From: Deltaproteobacteria bacterium
GTDB lineage: Bacteria > Desulfobacterota > Desulfobacteria > Desulfobacterales > Desulfosarcinaceae
Direction of reading: 5' to 3'
Assembly (NCBI GenBank): GCA_002747175.1
Contig: PDTK01000032.1
Span: forward strand, 1 to 64,000
DNA: 64,000 bases
Both the position numbers and the translations under genes were made by a program. Below are positions 19,581 through 29,329 of this stretch, piece by piece. The notes beneath the pieces are model-generated. The model made no database searches and was not told where the DNA came from. It saw nothing but the letters and a program-made list of their open reading frames with translations. Numbering within the stretch: the first letter of the stretch is position 1; each line of letters begins with the position of its first letter.

Positions 19581-20291
19581 ATGATGCATAGGATGGCGTC
19601 TCGTTTGAAAATCGTCGTAACCAATGATGACGGCTACGATCAGCCAGGTCTGGAAGCGCTTGTAGAAGCGGTTGCCCATCTGGGTGAAGTGACCGTAATC
19701 GCTCCGGCGACGCCCATGTCCAATGTGGGCCACCGGGTAACCATGAAAGATCCCATTCGGGTGGATGACTTGGCGCACCCGCGTACCTATGTGGTTCACG
19801 GCACCCCAGCGGACTGCAGTCGCCTGGCCGTCAAACAATTCGTTCCCGATGCGGATTGGATCATCGCCGGCATCAACCCCGGCGCCAACCTGGGCAGCGA
19901 CGTATACCAGTCCGGCACAGTGGCCGCCGCTCGTGAGGCCGCCATTCTAGGGGTGCATGCCGTGGCGGTATCCCAGTACATTGCCCGGGACTGGAGCGTG
20001 GACTGGGCCGCAACGCAGGCTCAGGTCCGGCGGTATCTGCCATTGGTGCTGCAAAAGCCTTTGGCGACCGGACAGTTCTGGAACATCAACCTGCCCAGTC
20101 CCGTGGATGCCAAGACACCGCTCATCCTTCGGTATTGTCCGGTGGACAAGAATCCGCATCGTTATCGCTACGAAAAAGACGGCGGTATTTATCGATACGA
20201 AGGCGTCATCCACAACCGTCCCCGATCTGTCGGCAGTGATGTGGACGTCTGCTTCGGCGGCGCCATCTCGGTAAGCCGGCTGGAGATATGA
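19581..20291 (+). CDS. surE: 5'/3'-nucleotidase SurE
   Basis: KIVVTNDDGYDQPGLEAL; GTPADCSRLAVK; INPGANLGSDVYQSGTVAAAREA. Confidence 0.95.
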   Translation: MMHRMASRLKIVVTNDDGYDQPGLEALVEAVAHLGEVTVIAPATPMSNVGHRVTMKDPIRVDDLAHPRTYVVHGTPADCSRLAVKQFVPDADWIIAGINPGANLGSDVYQSGTVAAAREAAILGVHAVAVSQYIARDWSVDWAATQAQVRRYLPLVLQKPLATGQFWNINLPSPVDAKTPLILRYCPVDKNPHRYRYEKDGGIYRYEGVIHNRPRSVGSDVDVCFGGAISVSRLEI

Positions 20292-20295
20292 CCCT

Positions 20296-20868
20296 ATGAA
20301 TTTCTGCTCCCAGTGCGGCCAGCGGGTTCAACTGACCGTCCCCCACGATGATGACCGCCCCCGCCATGTCTGCCCCGCATGCAGCACGGTTCATTATCAA
20401 AACCCCAGGGTTGTCGTCGGCTGCATCCCGCTGTGGGAAAACCGGATTCTCATGTGTCGCCGGGATATCGAGCCGCGCAGGGGATATTGGACCTTGCCTG
20501 CCGGCTTTCTTGAAAACGGTGAAACCACGGCAGAGGGTGCCAGGCGGGAAACAACGGAAGAAACCGGGGCACAGGTGGTGGGGCTGGAGCCCTATCTGAT
20601 GGTCGATATCCCAGACATTCACCAGATATACATGATGTTCCGCGCACGCCTGGCGGCACCGACGTTCCATCCCACCCGGGAGAGTTCCGAAGTGTGCCTG
20701 ATGGCGGAAAGCGACATCCCCTGGGAAGAGATTGCGTTCAAGGTGGTTCATAAAACCCTGCGGCACTTTTTTCAGGATCGTCCTTCGGGCCGGTTCCATT
20801 TTCGGATGGACCGGATTGATGTGCAGCCTGCGATCAATATCATGGGAAAAACATCGAAAACGGATTGA
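20296..20868 (+). CDS. NUDIX hydrolase with N-terminal zinc ribbon
   Basis: FCSQCGQ...VCPACSTVHYQNP; Nudix box GFLENGETTAEGARRETTEETG. Confidence 0.93.
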   Translation: MNFCSQCGQRVQLTVPHDDDRPRHVCPACSTVHYQNPRVVVGCIPLWENRILMCRRDIEPRRGYWTLPAGFLENGETTAEGARRETTEETGAQVVGLEPYLMVDIPDIHQIYMMFRARLAAPTFHPTRESSEVCLMAESDIPWEEIAFKVVHKTLRHFFQDRPSGRFHFRMDRIDVQPAINIMGKTSKTD

Positions 20869-20877
20869 ACCCAAAAA

Positions 20878-21210
20878 ATGAAACCCAAACCATTTATCCT
20901 GCTGGGACTGGCAGTCGGTGGATGCCATTTTTTATGCAGCATGCTCATCATTCCGCTGACGTTACGGTCCGGGAACCTGCTCTCGAGCGGCAGCGTGAAG
21001 GTCCTGCTGCTTGAAATGCTCTATGGGCTGACCCGGATTTTGTATTTTCCCGTCATCGGCCTGGCCCTGTATCCCCGCCACTGGTTTCCGGGTCCGTGGA
21101 TTGCTGTCCCGATCATGGTCAACAGCGTCCTCTGGGGGATGGTGGCCGCCGTCACGGTGACCGGATGGCGGCGAACGAGAATCCGTGATCATTTTTTTCA
21201 GAAAGGATAA
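20878..21210 (+). CDS. hypothetical integral membrane protein
   Basis: 110 aa, several hydrophobic segments, packed between nudix and lipoprotein genes. Confidence 0.6.
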   Translation: MKPKPFILLGLAVGGCHFLCSMLIIPLTLRSGNLLSSGSVKVLLLEMLYGLTRILYFPVIGLALYPRHWFPGPWIAVPIMVNSVLWGMVAAVTVTGWRRTRIRDHFFQKG

Positions 21211-21217
21211 GCCATTG

Positions 21218-21487
21218 ATGCGAAAACGGATATTTTGGAAGATATGCCTGGCCATCCTGGGGACAGGCTGCTTCCTGTTTGTCGGATGCAGCAAGCTGAC
21301 CACCGAAAACTACGACCAATTGCACATCGGCATGGCATACGATGAAGTCATTTTGTTGCTGGGCGAGTCGGACGCGTGCAGCGGCGCGCTGGGATTGAAA
21401 AGCTGCACATGGGGTGATGTGGACAAACACATTAAAGCCAGCTTTGCCGGTGACAAGGTGGTGTTTTTTTCAAGTCAGGGACTCTAA
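21218..21487 (+). CDS. small lipoprotein, BamE/SmpA-like
   Basis: Lipobox LFVGCSKL; LTTENYDQLHIGMAYDEVILLLGES. Confidence 0.7.
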   Translation: MRKRIFWKICLAILGTGCFLFVGCSKLTTENYDQLHIGMAYDEVILLLGESDACSGALGLKSCTWGDVDKHIKASFAGDKVVFFSSQGL

Positions 21488-21560
21488 ACATTGCCTATCT
21501 ATAAACGACGAATTTGTCGGGGCTTTCGATCCTATTTGCCTGTTCCTGGATGTACATTGA

Positions 21561-22151
21561 CTACTGAAAAATTTCTTCGGCGATTTGCCTCCGGATGGCG
21601 CTGGTGCTATCCTCCATGCGTTTGATGATGCCGCTGACATCGTCGGCGGTATGCGCGATGTGCGGTTTGAGGGCCGCGTCGAAATCCCGCTCCACCTGGT
21701 TCAGGCGGTTGAGGAAGAGCAGATAATTGGTGCGGGATTTGTAGGCGGATCGGACCAGCGCCGCATAGCTGTTGCCATGGGCTTGGATCAGATCGCGGTA
21801 ATGGTCGGCCAGAAGAGCCACCCAACCGCGATAATCTTTTCGAATTTCATCGGGGATATCGGCCACTTGAACCACGGCGGGAATGTTCGTATCAACACCC
21901 GCTTCGATTGATCGCAGAACCTCATCCAGTGTCCGCTGCCGGGTCATCATGAACTTTGCGGAAAACGTTTTCCTGCCGTCCGAATAGCGGCTGAGCTGCC
22001 AGAAATAGAAAACGAAAAACACGGGAATAAGAATCATCCAGACAGCCAGTTTGGGTTTTTCGATGACCCTGGCGGACACCATTGCGGCGACCCTGCGCTC
22101 TCCAGCCAAAATCAGGTCCCGCTTGCGGGTGTGAGTTGAGGCATCAGCCAT
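21561..22151 (-). CDS. membrane-anchored helical protein of unknown function
   Basis: 196 aa; single TM plus long amphipathic helices; paired with 22156..22497. Confidence 0.65.
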   Translation of the reverse strand: MADASTHTRKRDLILAGERRVAAMVSARVIEKPKLAVWMILIPVFFVFYFWQLSRYSDGRKTFSAKFMMTRQRTLDEVLRSIEAGVDTNIPAVVQVADIPDEIRKDYRGWVALLADHYRDLIQAHGNSYAALVRSAYKSRTNYLLFLNRLNQVERDFDAALKPHIAHTADDVSGIIKRMEDSTSAIRRQIAEEIFQ

Positions 22152-22155
22152 GGAA

Positions 22156-22497
22156 TCACTCCGGCAGGTATTTGAAGCCCAGGATCAACAAAAAGATGCA
22201 GGCGACGATCCCGGATATAAAGGACAGGGTCAATCCGAACTGGTCCGGTGCGGCCAGCTCCAGAGATTGCCGCAGATATTTCTCACCAGTGTATGATCCT
22301 TCGATTTCGGTATAAAAATAGGCGCCGGAATCAATGTCGTTCTCCTCAATGACCTGTACGATTTCGTCCATGCTGTAGATGTGGTGTTGCAGCCAGGGGC
22401 CGATGGCAACGCCGAACACCCAGAGCAGAAAAAAGGTTCCCAAAAGGATGCCCCAGGCTTTGGTACGGGACATGGCGGGCGGTTTGGTTGATTCCAT
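22156..22497 (-). CDS. hypothetical two-TM membrane protein
   Basis: 113 aa; hydrophobic segments near both ends. Confidence 0.65.
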   Translation of the reverse strand: MESTKPPAMSRTKAWGILLGTFFLLWVFGVAIGPWLQHHIYSMDEIVQVIEENDIDSGAYFYTEIEGSYTGEKYLRQSLELAAPDQFGLTLSFISGIVACIFLLILGFKYLPE

Positions 22498-22566
22498 TGG
22501 ACTTATCTCCGGTATGAATCTTTTTACAACAAGTCAAATGAAGGCATGTGTCCTTCATTTGACTTG

Positions 22567-22696
22567 TTTCAACAATCCCTAACCTTGCAAAAGCCGGAGG
22601 ACTTCAGAGCCAGGGTATCAGGGGTGACGCCGTACCACTTTGCTGCGATCCCCCGGCAACGCGGAATCTGGTTTCCTCCGGCTTTTTCGTCAGGGG
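22567..22696. repeat. repeat family D, copy D1
   Basis: aaccttgcaaaagccggagga...actttgctgcgatccccc...tcctccggctttttc; arms AAAAGCCGGAGGA (22589-22601) / TCCTCCGGCTTTT (22674-22686). Confidence 0.8.
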
Positions 22697-22862
22697 AAAA
22701 TGAGAAAATTATCGTTGCACCCTGGATTGTACATTTTGTGAATCCCAGAACCTTGGGTAAAACAGGGTTGCGTCCCAATTGCTGAGTCTCAGCATTTATT
22801 AACCAATAACTTTCGGATTTTTTTATACAACCTTGGGGGCATTTTGTTCATCGGGCCGCGAG

Positions 22863-22888
22863 ATGAGCGGCGCGAAGCGCCGCTTATC
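22863..22888 (-). terminator. GC-rich hairpin downstream of YeiH-like gene
   Basis: ATGAGCGGCGC-GAA-GCGCCGCTTAT. Confidence 0.45.
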
Positions 22889-22893
22889 ATGCG

Positions 22894-24657
22894 TTAGATG
22901 GTGGCCGTCAGTTCGGGGAATACGATGTAGAACATGATATAGGCCACCGCCAGGGTCAGGAACAGGTTGAATGATTGCCCCGCGACATAAAGAATAAACG
23001 GCTTGCCGCCCACCAGGTGTTCCCTGAGTTCTCGGAAGTTCGTGGCCAGGCCGATACTCACGAAGGATAGGCAGAAAAACCACCCGCGGAACAGGTCACT
23101 CATGCCTTTGATCACGCCCTGATCGATCATGGCCGGACCCAACCCACCCACCTGGGCGTTGAAGCCCGTGTAGGCCAGGGAAAAGATGATGGATGCGGCG
23201 ATGAACCCCAGCACAAATTTCGGGAAGCGATACCAGATCTCCATGGCGCCGACCTTCTGACCGGTCTCGGCGGCCTCTACCCGGGTGGTGAAATACAGGG
23301 CCACAAAGAAAGCGATCACGCCGATGAGTACGTTCTGGATCATCTTGATGGTAGCGGCCACGTAGAGTGCTTTCTCACCCAAAAAGGCACCGGCTGCAGC
23401 CACGGCGCCGGTGGCGTCGATGGTGCCGCCCATCCAGGCACCGCCCAGGATCAACTGTTTGTCCACGGGGAAGGTGGATTTGATTATCGCCGGCATGACG
23501 ATCATCATGATTGATGTGAACACCAGAGAAAGCCCCACGGACAAGGTCAGCTCTTCCTTCTTGGCCTTACAGGCGGCCGCCGTGGCAATGGCTGCGGAGA
23601 CGCCGCACACGCTCATGTCCGAACAGATGGTGGCGTTTAGGCGCTTGGAAGGAATCTTGACCACTTTCTGGCCGAACCAGTAGGTGACCAGCCAGACCGT
23701 CGGGGTGACCACCCATGCCACGAAAATGCCGGCGGTACCGATGGTAATGATTTTTTCGAACAGAATTTTGGCGCCCAGGAGCACCAAACCGGTCTTGATA
23801 TAATACTCGGTCTGAACGGCCGGCATGGCCCACTTGGGTGTACCCACGGTATTGGAGATCAGCATGCCGAAGAAGATGGCCCAGGCGGCGTAACCGATAC
23901 CATATTGCTTCATGGTTGCCTGACTGGAGGCCAGATAGGCAATGACGGCAACAACAAATACGAAGACGAATCCGATCAGAAATTTTCCCAAATCGTTGCC
24001 CATGGCCTTCATGCCGATGCCGAAAAAAACGGCGAAGCAGGTGCCCAGCAAGAGCAGCCAGCCGATCTGGTTGTAGGGCTTGGCTTTGGTTTTTTTCTTG
24101 GCTTTACTGGCGGCCAGGTGGGCGTCGCGCCACTTAAGGATGGAGGCCTTGGCGGCATCATTGAGCGCTATGTCGCTAAAACCGGCCGCTTCGGCAGCGG
24201 TTTCGGCGGCTGTGGCCGCCACCAGAGCCTGGGCCGCAGCGGCTTTGGCCTTGTCGTATTTGGCGACCCCTTTGGCCTTCTTGGCATCTGCTTTTTCCTT
24301 GCTCATAAAAAAAGCATCCAGGGGATTGCTGGTCCACTTGTGCGTCTTTTTCGAGAATCTGGCCATGAATTTGCCGGTCGCGTTACTCTTGGCTTTGACC
24401 TTCTTTTTGGCATCATACATCTGATACCAGGCAATGGTTTTGAATTTGTCGGTACGCTGGGCTGCCTGTAAGTATTTGGATTCAATGCCCATGAGCTTTG
24501 ACTTCATGGTGCCGGCCTGGGGGAAATACAGAACCACACCTGCCAACAAGATGAAAAAGCCGAGCCATATGGCCCACCAGTCTTCTTTCTTGAGCAGTTC
24601 GGACCATTCCCATTTGCCGACGTCCTTGACGACCTGGCTGTTTGATTTCTCTGCCAT
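22894..24657 (-). CDS. YeiH-family (UPF0324) putative sulfate exporter with Lys/Ala-rich insertion
   Basis: 587 aa; [58 protein letters not shown]. Confidence 0.88.
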   Translation of the reverse strand: MAEKSNSQVVKDVGKWEWSELLKKEDWWAIWLGFFILLAGVVLYFPQAGTMKSKLMGIESKYLQAAQRTDKFKTIAWYQMYDAKKKVKAKSNATGKFMARFSKKTHKWTSNPLDAFFMSKEKADAKKAKGVAKYDKAKAAAAQALVAATAAETAAEAAGFSDIALNDAAKASILKWRDAHLAASKAKKKTKAKPYNQIGWLLLLGTCFAVFFGIGMKAMGNDLGKFLIGFVFVFVVAVIAYLASSQATMKQYGIGYAAWAIFFGMLISNTVGTPKWAMPAVQTEYYIKTGLVLLGAKILFEKIITIGTAGIFVAWVVTPTVWLVTYWFGQKVVKIPSKRLNATICSDMSVCGVSAAIATAAACKAKKEELTLSVGLSLVFTSIMMIVMPAIIKSTFPVDKQLILGGAWMGGTIDATGAVAAAGAFLGEKALYVAATIKMIQNVLIGVIAFFVALYFTTRVEAAETGQKVGAMEIWYRFPKFVLGFIAASIIFSLAYTGFNAQVGGLGPAMIDQGVIKGMSDLFRGWFFCLSFVSIGLATNFRELREHLVGGKPFILYVAGQSFNLFLTLAVAYIMFYIVFPELTATI

Positions 24658-24702
24658 TTTTCCCTCCTTTGGTTTTTAAATAGTGTTGAGCGATGTGTGA
24701 TG

Positions 24703-24724
24703 GTAAGCGTTCACACGGCACGCG
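24703..24724. repeat. repeat family A, end fragment
   Basis: gtaagcgttcacacggcacgcg. Confidence 0.5.
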
Positions 24725-24727
24725 TCA

Positions 24728-25819
24728 TCAGCACGAACCGATCACCGTTTCAACCACATCCAAGGCCTCTTTCATCAAACCCATATCCGCCTGGGCACCC
24801 ATATGCCCCAGTCGAAAGACCTTTTCGGCCAATGGGCCGTAACTGCCTGCCACCACCAATCCCTCCTCGCGCAGACGCCGGTCCCAGGATGACCAGTTGA
24901 AGCCTTCCGGAATCTTAGCTGCCGTTACCGTGGGCGACATCACGGCCTCCGAGGCCGGAAACAGGTCGATACCCAGTTCGATCAACCGGTTGCGGCAATA
25001 CCGGGCCACTTCATCGTGCCGAAGAAAACAGTTTTCAAGGCCTTCGTCCAGCAGCCGCCCGGCGGCCGTGTGCAGGGCCGCGATGCCCTGCCAGTTGGGG
25101 GTATAAGGAAAATAACGCTTTTCCACTGCGTGCTGAAACGGCTTGAGTGCATCGTATCCCACATATCCCACGGCATCGACAATTTCCCACGCCTTGGGAC
25201 TCACCGATAAAAAGGACATATCCGGTGGTGCCGACAAGCATTTTTGCGAACCGCCCAGACACAGGTCGATATACCAGTCGTCGGCCAGCACCGGAGCGCC
25301 ACCGACAGCGGCCACCGTATCCACATAGAACAACGGAACCCGGTAGGCATTTTTCAGGCGCCCCAGTTCCTCCAGTGGGTTCAGGGTACCCGAAGGTGTT
25401 TCGCAATGAACGGCCGTAATCATACGCGGCCGGTATTCGGCGATGGCCGCTTCGATACGGCCCATGTCGTTGATGGTCTCATCATAGCTAAAGCCTACGG
25501 TTTTCACATCCGCACCCATTGACTGGGCCATTTCACCAATACCATAGCCAAACACCCCGGTGGCCACGGCAAGAACCCGATCCCCGGGCACCAGACAGCT
25601 TTTCAGGGCACTCCACAGCGAGAGCATGCCCTCTCCGGACATGATCACGATATCGTCACGGGTGTTGAAAATCGATTTGAACTGTCGCTGGGTACGGGAA
25701 TAAAGTTCTATGAAATCTGGTTCAAGATCGCCGGATCCATAAGGCTCAAGGTACGCCCGACGGATCGCCTCGGGAACTTTAACCGGACCCGGAACCATGG
25801 GAATGGGATAGGCCTGCAT
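24728..25819 (-). CDS. class V aminotransferase (alanine-glyoxylate/serine-pyruvate type)
   Basis: VPGPVKVPEAIRRAYLEPYGSGD; VHCETPSGTLNPLEELG; GGSQKCLSAPPDMSFLSVS. Confidence 0.92.
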   Translation of the reverse strand: MQAYPIPMVPGPVKVPEAIRRAYLEPYGSGDLEPDFIELYSRTQRQFKSIFNTRDDIVIMSGEGMLSLWSALKSCLVPGDRVLAVATGVFGYGIGEMAQSMGADVKTVGFSYDETINDMGRIEAAIAEYRPRMITAVHCETPSGTLNPLEELGRLKNAYRVPLFYVDTVAAVGGAPVLADDWYIDLCLGGSQKCLSAPPDMSFLSVSPKAWEIVDAVGYVGYDALKPFQHAVEKRYFPYTPNWQGIAALHTAAGRLLDEGLENCFLRHDEVARYCRNRLIELGIDLFPASEAVMSPTVTAAKIPEGFNWSSWDRRLREEGLVVAGSYGPLAEKVFRLGHMGAQADMGLMKEALDVVETVIGSC

Positions 25820-25847
25820 GATTTGAAACCTCCATTAAAACACACTT

Positions 25848-26531
25848 CTATAGATGGATACCACGAATCTGCTCCAGGAGGGGTTGAACCCGCTCCCGGT
25901 GTTCCGGCGGTATCATCAGTACAAACACGGGCTGGTTGGCCACCATGTCGGCCGGTTGGCTGTTTATCTGCCCGGCCGCGTAGCGCCGACGGTTCTCATC
26001 GACGGACAGAAACTGCATCACATCGCTTAAATTTCCCGTATACCCCTGGGCATCGATGTGTTCGATATGCTGCATGAATACGTCGTTAACCGTCAGAATA
26101 AACGAATCCATATCCGCGAATCCGGTCTGGCCGCAATTTCTCGCAGACACCATGCAGCGGCAGGCAAAGGGCCGCACAGGATACAGACGGCACAAATCGT
26201 CTGTCAGAACGGGACAGGGTCCGGCTTCAGGATTGAGACTCTCCCCGGGTGGCTCGCCGTCACGGGCACAGATATCGGCCATCCGGTTGATGGATACCTG
26301 GGGGATGAATCGGTCCGGGTGGGCAAGCCCTTCAATGGACGACAAGGGCAGCAATCCATCGGATTGTCCCATATGGCGGATGATTCGGAATCCTTCCAGC
26401 GTGGTCATGGTCACATTGGCCGTACAACAGTGCGCACAGTATTTCTCACATGCCAAATCGAAGGCCCCGACAAAATCGTCGTATATCTCCACCATGCGAT
26501 CCAAAATCGTCAATTTGAGATCGACATCCAT
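25848..26531 (-). CDS. YkgJ-family cysteine cluster protein
   Basis: CEKYCAHCCTANVTMT; CPVLTDDLCRLYPVRPFACR. Confidence 0.85.
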   Translation of the reverse strand: MDVDLKLTILDRMVEIYDDFVGAFDLACEKYCAHCCTANVTMTTLEGFRIIRHMGQSDGLLPLSSIEGLAHPDRFIPQVSINRMADICARDGEPPGESLNPEAGPCPVLTDDLCRLYPVRPFACRCMVSARNCGQTGFADMDSFILTVNDVFMQHIEHIDAQGYTGNLSDVMQFLSVDENRRRYAAGQINSQPADMVANQPVFVLMIPPEHRERVQPLLEQIRGIHL

Positions 26532-26551
26532 ATCACTGCTTTCCTATAGGG

Positions 26552-27040
26552 TTACCAGATTTTTATGCTGCGTCCTTTAAGGGACAACAACTCTTCGGTG
26601 GTGACACGCAGCCGCTCGGCGAGGATGCCGGAAAATACACGATAAATGACGTAACCAAAGGCCAGTTTGTCTGCACCGGTGAGTTGCTCGATGTAATAAA
26701 TATCCGTGGCCAGGCAAACGGTCTGATCGACGGCAAGCGCCGATGCACTGCGGGGGGCGCATTCGATGGCGCCCATCTCGCCGAATACATCCCCCCGCCG
26801 CTGGAGCAGCGCCACTGGCTTGCTATCCTTGACGAGGCGGACCTTACCGTATACCAGGAAATAAAGCCAGGTATCGGCGCTGCCCTGATCGAAAATGGTT
26901 TCTCCGGGGTCGTATTTGCGAATTTTGCTCATGGACATCAGGTGATGGAGTTCATCCTCCTGAAACAGCTCGAAAATCTCGAATTTCTTGATATCCTTCA
27001 GAACCCGCTGATTGCCTTTCAGAAAATCGGTTTCCTGCAT
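26552..27040 (-). CDS. stand-alone cyclic-nucleotide-binding-domain protein
   Basis: cNMP cassette FGEMGAIECAPRSASALA; no recognisable C-terminal HTH; GGAGG precedes ATG at 27040. Confidence 0.85.
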   Translation of the reverse strand: MQETDFLKGNQRVLKDIKKFEIFELFQEDELHHLMSMSKIRKYDPGETIFDQGSADTWLYFLVYGKVRLVKDSKPVALLQRRGDVFGEMGAIECAPRSASALAVDQTVCLATDIYYIEQLTGADKLAFGYVIYRVFSGILAERLRVTTEELLSLKGRSIKIW

Positions 27041-27120
27041 ACTGATCCTCCATGGCCTGACAGCCATTTCTTTTCAATTCTTAATCCAAGCACGGATAAG
27101 CGCAACCTCTTTTTCAACGG

Positions 27121-28191
27121 TCAGCCATCTTCGGGTAAATGATCGAGTCGGGCGAACCAGGCTTTAATCACGGCATTGGCCAAGGTTGCCAGAGGGATGG
27201 CGAAAAACAACCCCCACAGCCCCCACAAACCGCCAAATAGCAATACGGCAATGACGATAGCCACCGGGTGAAGGTTGACAACTCCGGAGAGCAGCAACGG
27301 TGCCAGAAGATTGCCATCCAATATCTGAATGACCAGGTAGGCGATCATGGCTGATGCAAACTCGCTGCTCCACCCCCACTGGATGAAGGCCACCAGCGCC
27401 ATGACAAACCCCATGACCGTTACGCCAATATAGGGAATGATCACGGACAACCCCACAAACAGGGAGATCAACAGTAAAAATTGCAATCCCAGGGCCCTGA
27501 AAATCAAATAGCTGATCCCCCAGACAATCAAAAATTCCCACCCCTTACCACGGATGTAATTGGTGACCTGAACGTTGGCCTCCTGCCATACGGATTCGGT
27601 CAAATCCATATTGCCCGGCAGGAATCGTCGCCCCCATTCCAGAATCATCGATTTGTCCTTGAGCAGAAAAAAAACCATGAAAGGTACCAGTACCAGGTAG
27701 ACCACCAGATGAATGAGCCCCACGACCGAAGCGAGGGATAGGGACAGGACGCGGCGAACCAGGCTGGAAATGCCGGCATTGAGGAATTCGATAACCTGCT
27801 GGACCTGGCTGGCGGATATAAGATCCGGGTAACTGGAGGGCAGCTGCTGCAACCTGTGCTGGATGGTGGCCAGCATGCCGGGGAGCTGTTGAGCGAACTG
27901 GCTGACCTGCTTGATGGTCAGCGGCAGCAGCCACAAAATGATGATGACCATACCGGCCATAAACACCGTGAAGACAATCGATACGGCGGCCAGCCGGGGC
28001 CATCGGAACCGCTGCAGCTGGCTCACGATACCATCGAGCAGGTAGGCGATGATGATACTGATCAGTACGGGCGCCAGCAGGCTGCCCAAAAAATAGATCA
28101 GCCCGGCACCGGCCAGCAGCATGATCGTCAGAATCACCCGTTGGGGGTCTGAGAAATGTCGCTCTTTCCAGGCTCTGAAGAGTTCAAACAT
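27121..28191 (-). CDS. AI-2E family transporter (PerM-like)
   Basis: 356 aa polytopic protein; GVTVMGFVMALVAFIQWG; HPVAIVIAVLLFGGLWGLWGLFFAIPLA. Confidence 0.9.
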   Translation of the reverse strand: MFELFRAWKERHFSDPQRVILTIMLLAGAGLIYFLGSLLAPVLISIIIAYLLDGIVSQLQRFRWPRLAAVSIVFTVFMAGMVIIILWLLPLTIKQVSQFAQQLPGMLATIQHRLQQLPSSYPDLISASQVQQVIEFLNAGISSLVRRVLSLSLASVVGLIHLVVYLVLVPFMVFFLLKDKSMILEWGRRFLPGNMDLTESVWQEANVQVTNYIRGKGWEFLIVWGISYLIFRALGLQFLLLISLFVGLSVIIPYIGVTVMGFVMALVAFIQWGWSSEFASAMIAYLVIQILDGNLLAPLLLSGVVNLHPVAIVIAVLLFGGLWGLWGLFFAIPLATLANAVIKAWFARLDHLPEDG

Positions 28192-28349
28192 GGGCTGACA
28201 ATCCTGAAAGGATCAGAAGCGATATCCGCGTCAAAGGTGTCCCCGCAAACCAATCTCGGCAGCCATGCAATCAGGCCCCACGCTTTCCGGTGACGTACCA
28301 TCGAGCCTCCCGCCGGCCTGCCGCAGGACCGGAACCTGCACTGCAGGTA

Positions 28350-29327
28350 TCAATCAGCCGCATCCGGCGGCAAGTCACCAGCATCTTCATTTACCGGTTT
28401 CTTGGCTTCCACAAAATGGGCGGCGGCCAGGGCGGCGGTGCAGCCGTCTGCGGCCGACAGCACGATCTGGCGGGCGAATTTTTGACGCAGATCACCGATT
28501 ACGTATATGCCCGGCGTATTGGTTTCACACTTTTCATCGGTGATCACCATACCATCGGCATTCATCGGTGTCCCGGCGGGAACCAGTTGGTTGTTGGGGT
28601 TGAAGCCGATAAAGATGAACACACCATCAACAGCCATTTCCCGGGTCGCTTGCGTTACGGTATCTTGCAGGCTGACCCGCTCCACCCCATCGTCCCCGGC
28701 TTTGATTTCAGAAACCACCGTGTTCCAAAGGACCTCTATTTTGCCGTCGTCAAAAATTCGTTTCTGAAGAATCTTACTGGCCCGCAGCTCATCCCTGCGG
28801 TGGGCGATATAAACTTTCTTGCACAACTTGGCGAGGTATAGGGACTCCTCGGCGGCACTGTCCCCACCACCGACGACAATCACCGTTTTTTCCCGGAAAA
28901 AGAACCCGTCGCAGGTGGCACAATAGGAAACACCCTTTCCGTAGTATTCCGCTTCACCCGGAATGGATAGCTTCTTGGGACTTCCGCCTGTGGCCAGGAT
29001 CACCGCGTGGGCCTTCAACGAATCCCCGTTGGCCAGCTTGATCGTGTGATGGGTCGGGCCGGGATCCAGTTCTGTCACCTCTTGGGAAATCATCTCCAGA
29101 TCGTAGGACTGGGCGTGCTGGGTGAGCTTCATCGACAATTCAGCCCCGCTGATATGGGTAAACCCCGGATAGTTTTCCACCTCATCGCTCATGGGCACCT
29201 GACCGCCGGCAACGCCTTTTTCCACCAGCGCGGTTTTCATTACCGCACGCATGGCATATATCGCGGCCGACAGACCGCCAGGTCCGCCGCCAATGATAAC
29301 CAGATCATAAAAATTGGACGTCCCCAT
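28350..29327 (-). CDS. trxB: thioredoxin-disulfide reductase
   Basis: IIGGGPGGLSAAIYAMRA; SYCATCDGFFFREKTVIVVGGGDSAAEE; YVIGDLRQKFARQIVLSAADG. Confidence 0.95.
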   Translation of the reverse strand: MGTSNFYDLVIIGGGPGGLSAAIYAMRAVMKTALVEKGVAGGQVPMSDEVENYPGFTHISGAELSMKLTQHAQSYDLEMISQEVTELDPGPTHHTIKLANGDSLKAHAVILATGGSPKKLSIPGEAEYYGKGVSYCATCDGFFFREKTVIVVGGGDSAAEESLYLAKLCKKVYIAHRRDELRASKILQKRIFDDGKIEVLWNTVVSEIKAGDDGVERVSLQDTVTQATREMAVDGVFIFIGFNPNNQLVPAGTPMNADGMVITDEKCETNTPGIYVIGDLRQKFARQIVLSAADGCTAALAAAHFVEAKKPVNEDAGDLPPDAAD

Positions 29328-29329
29328 GC

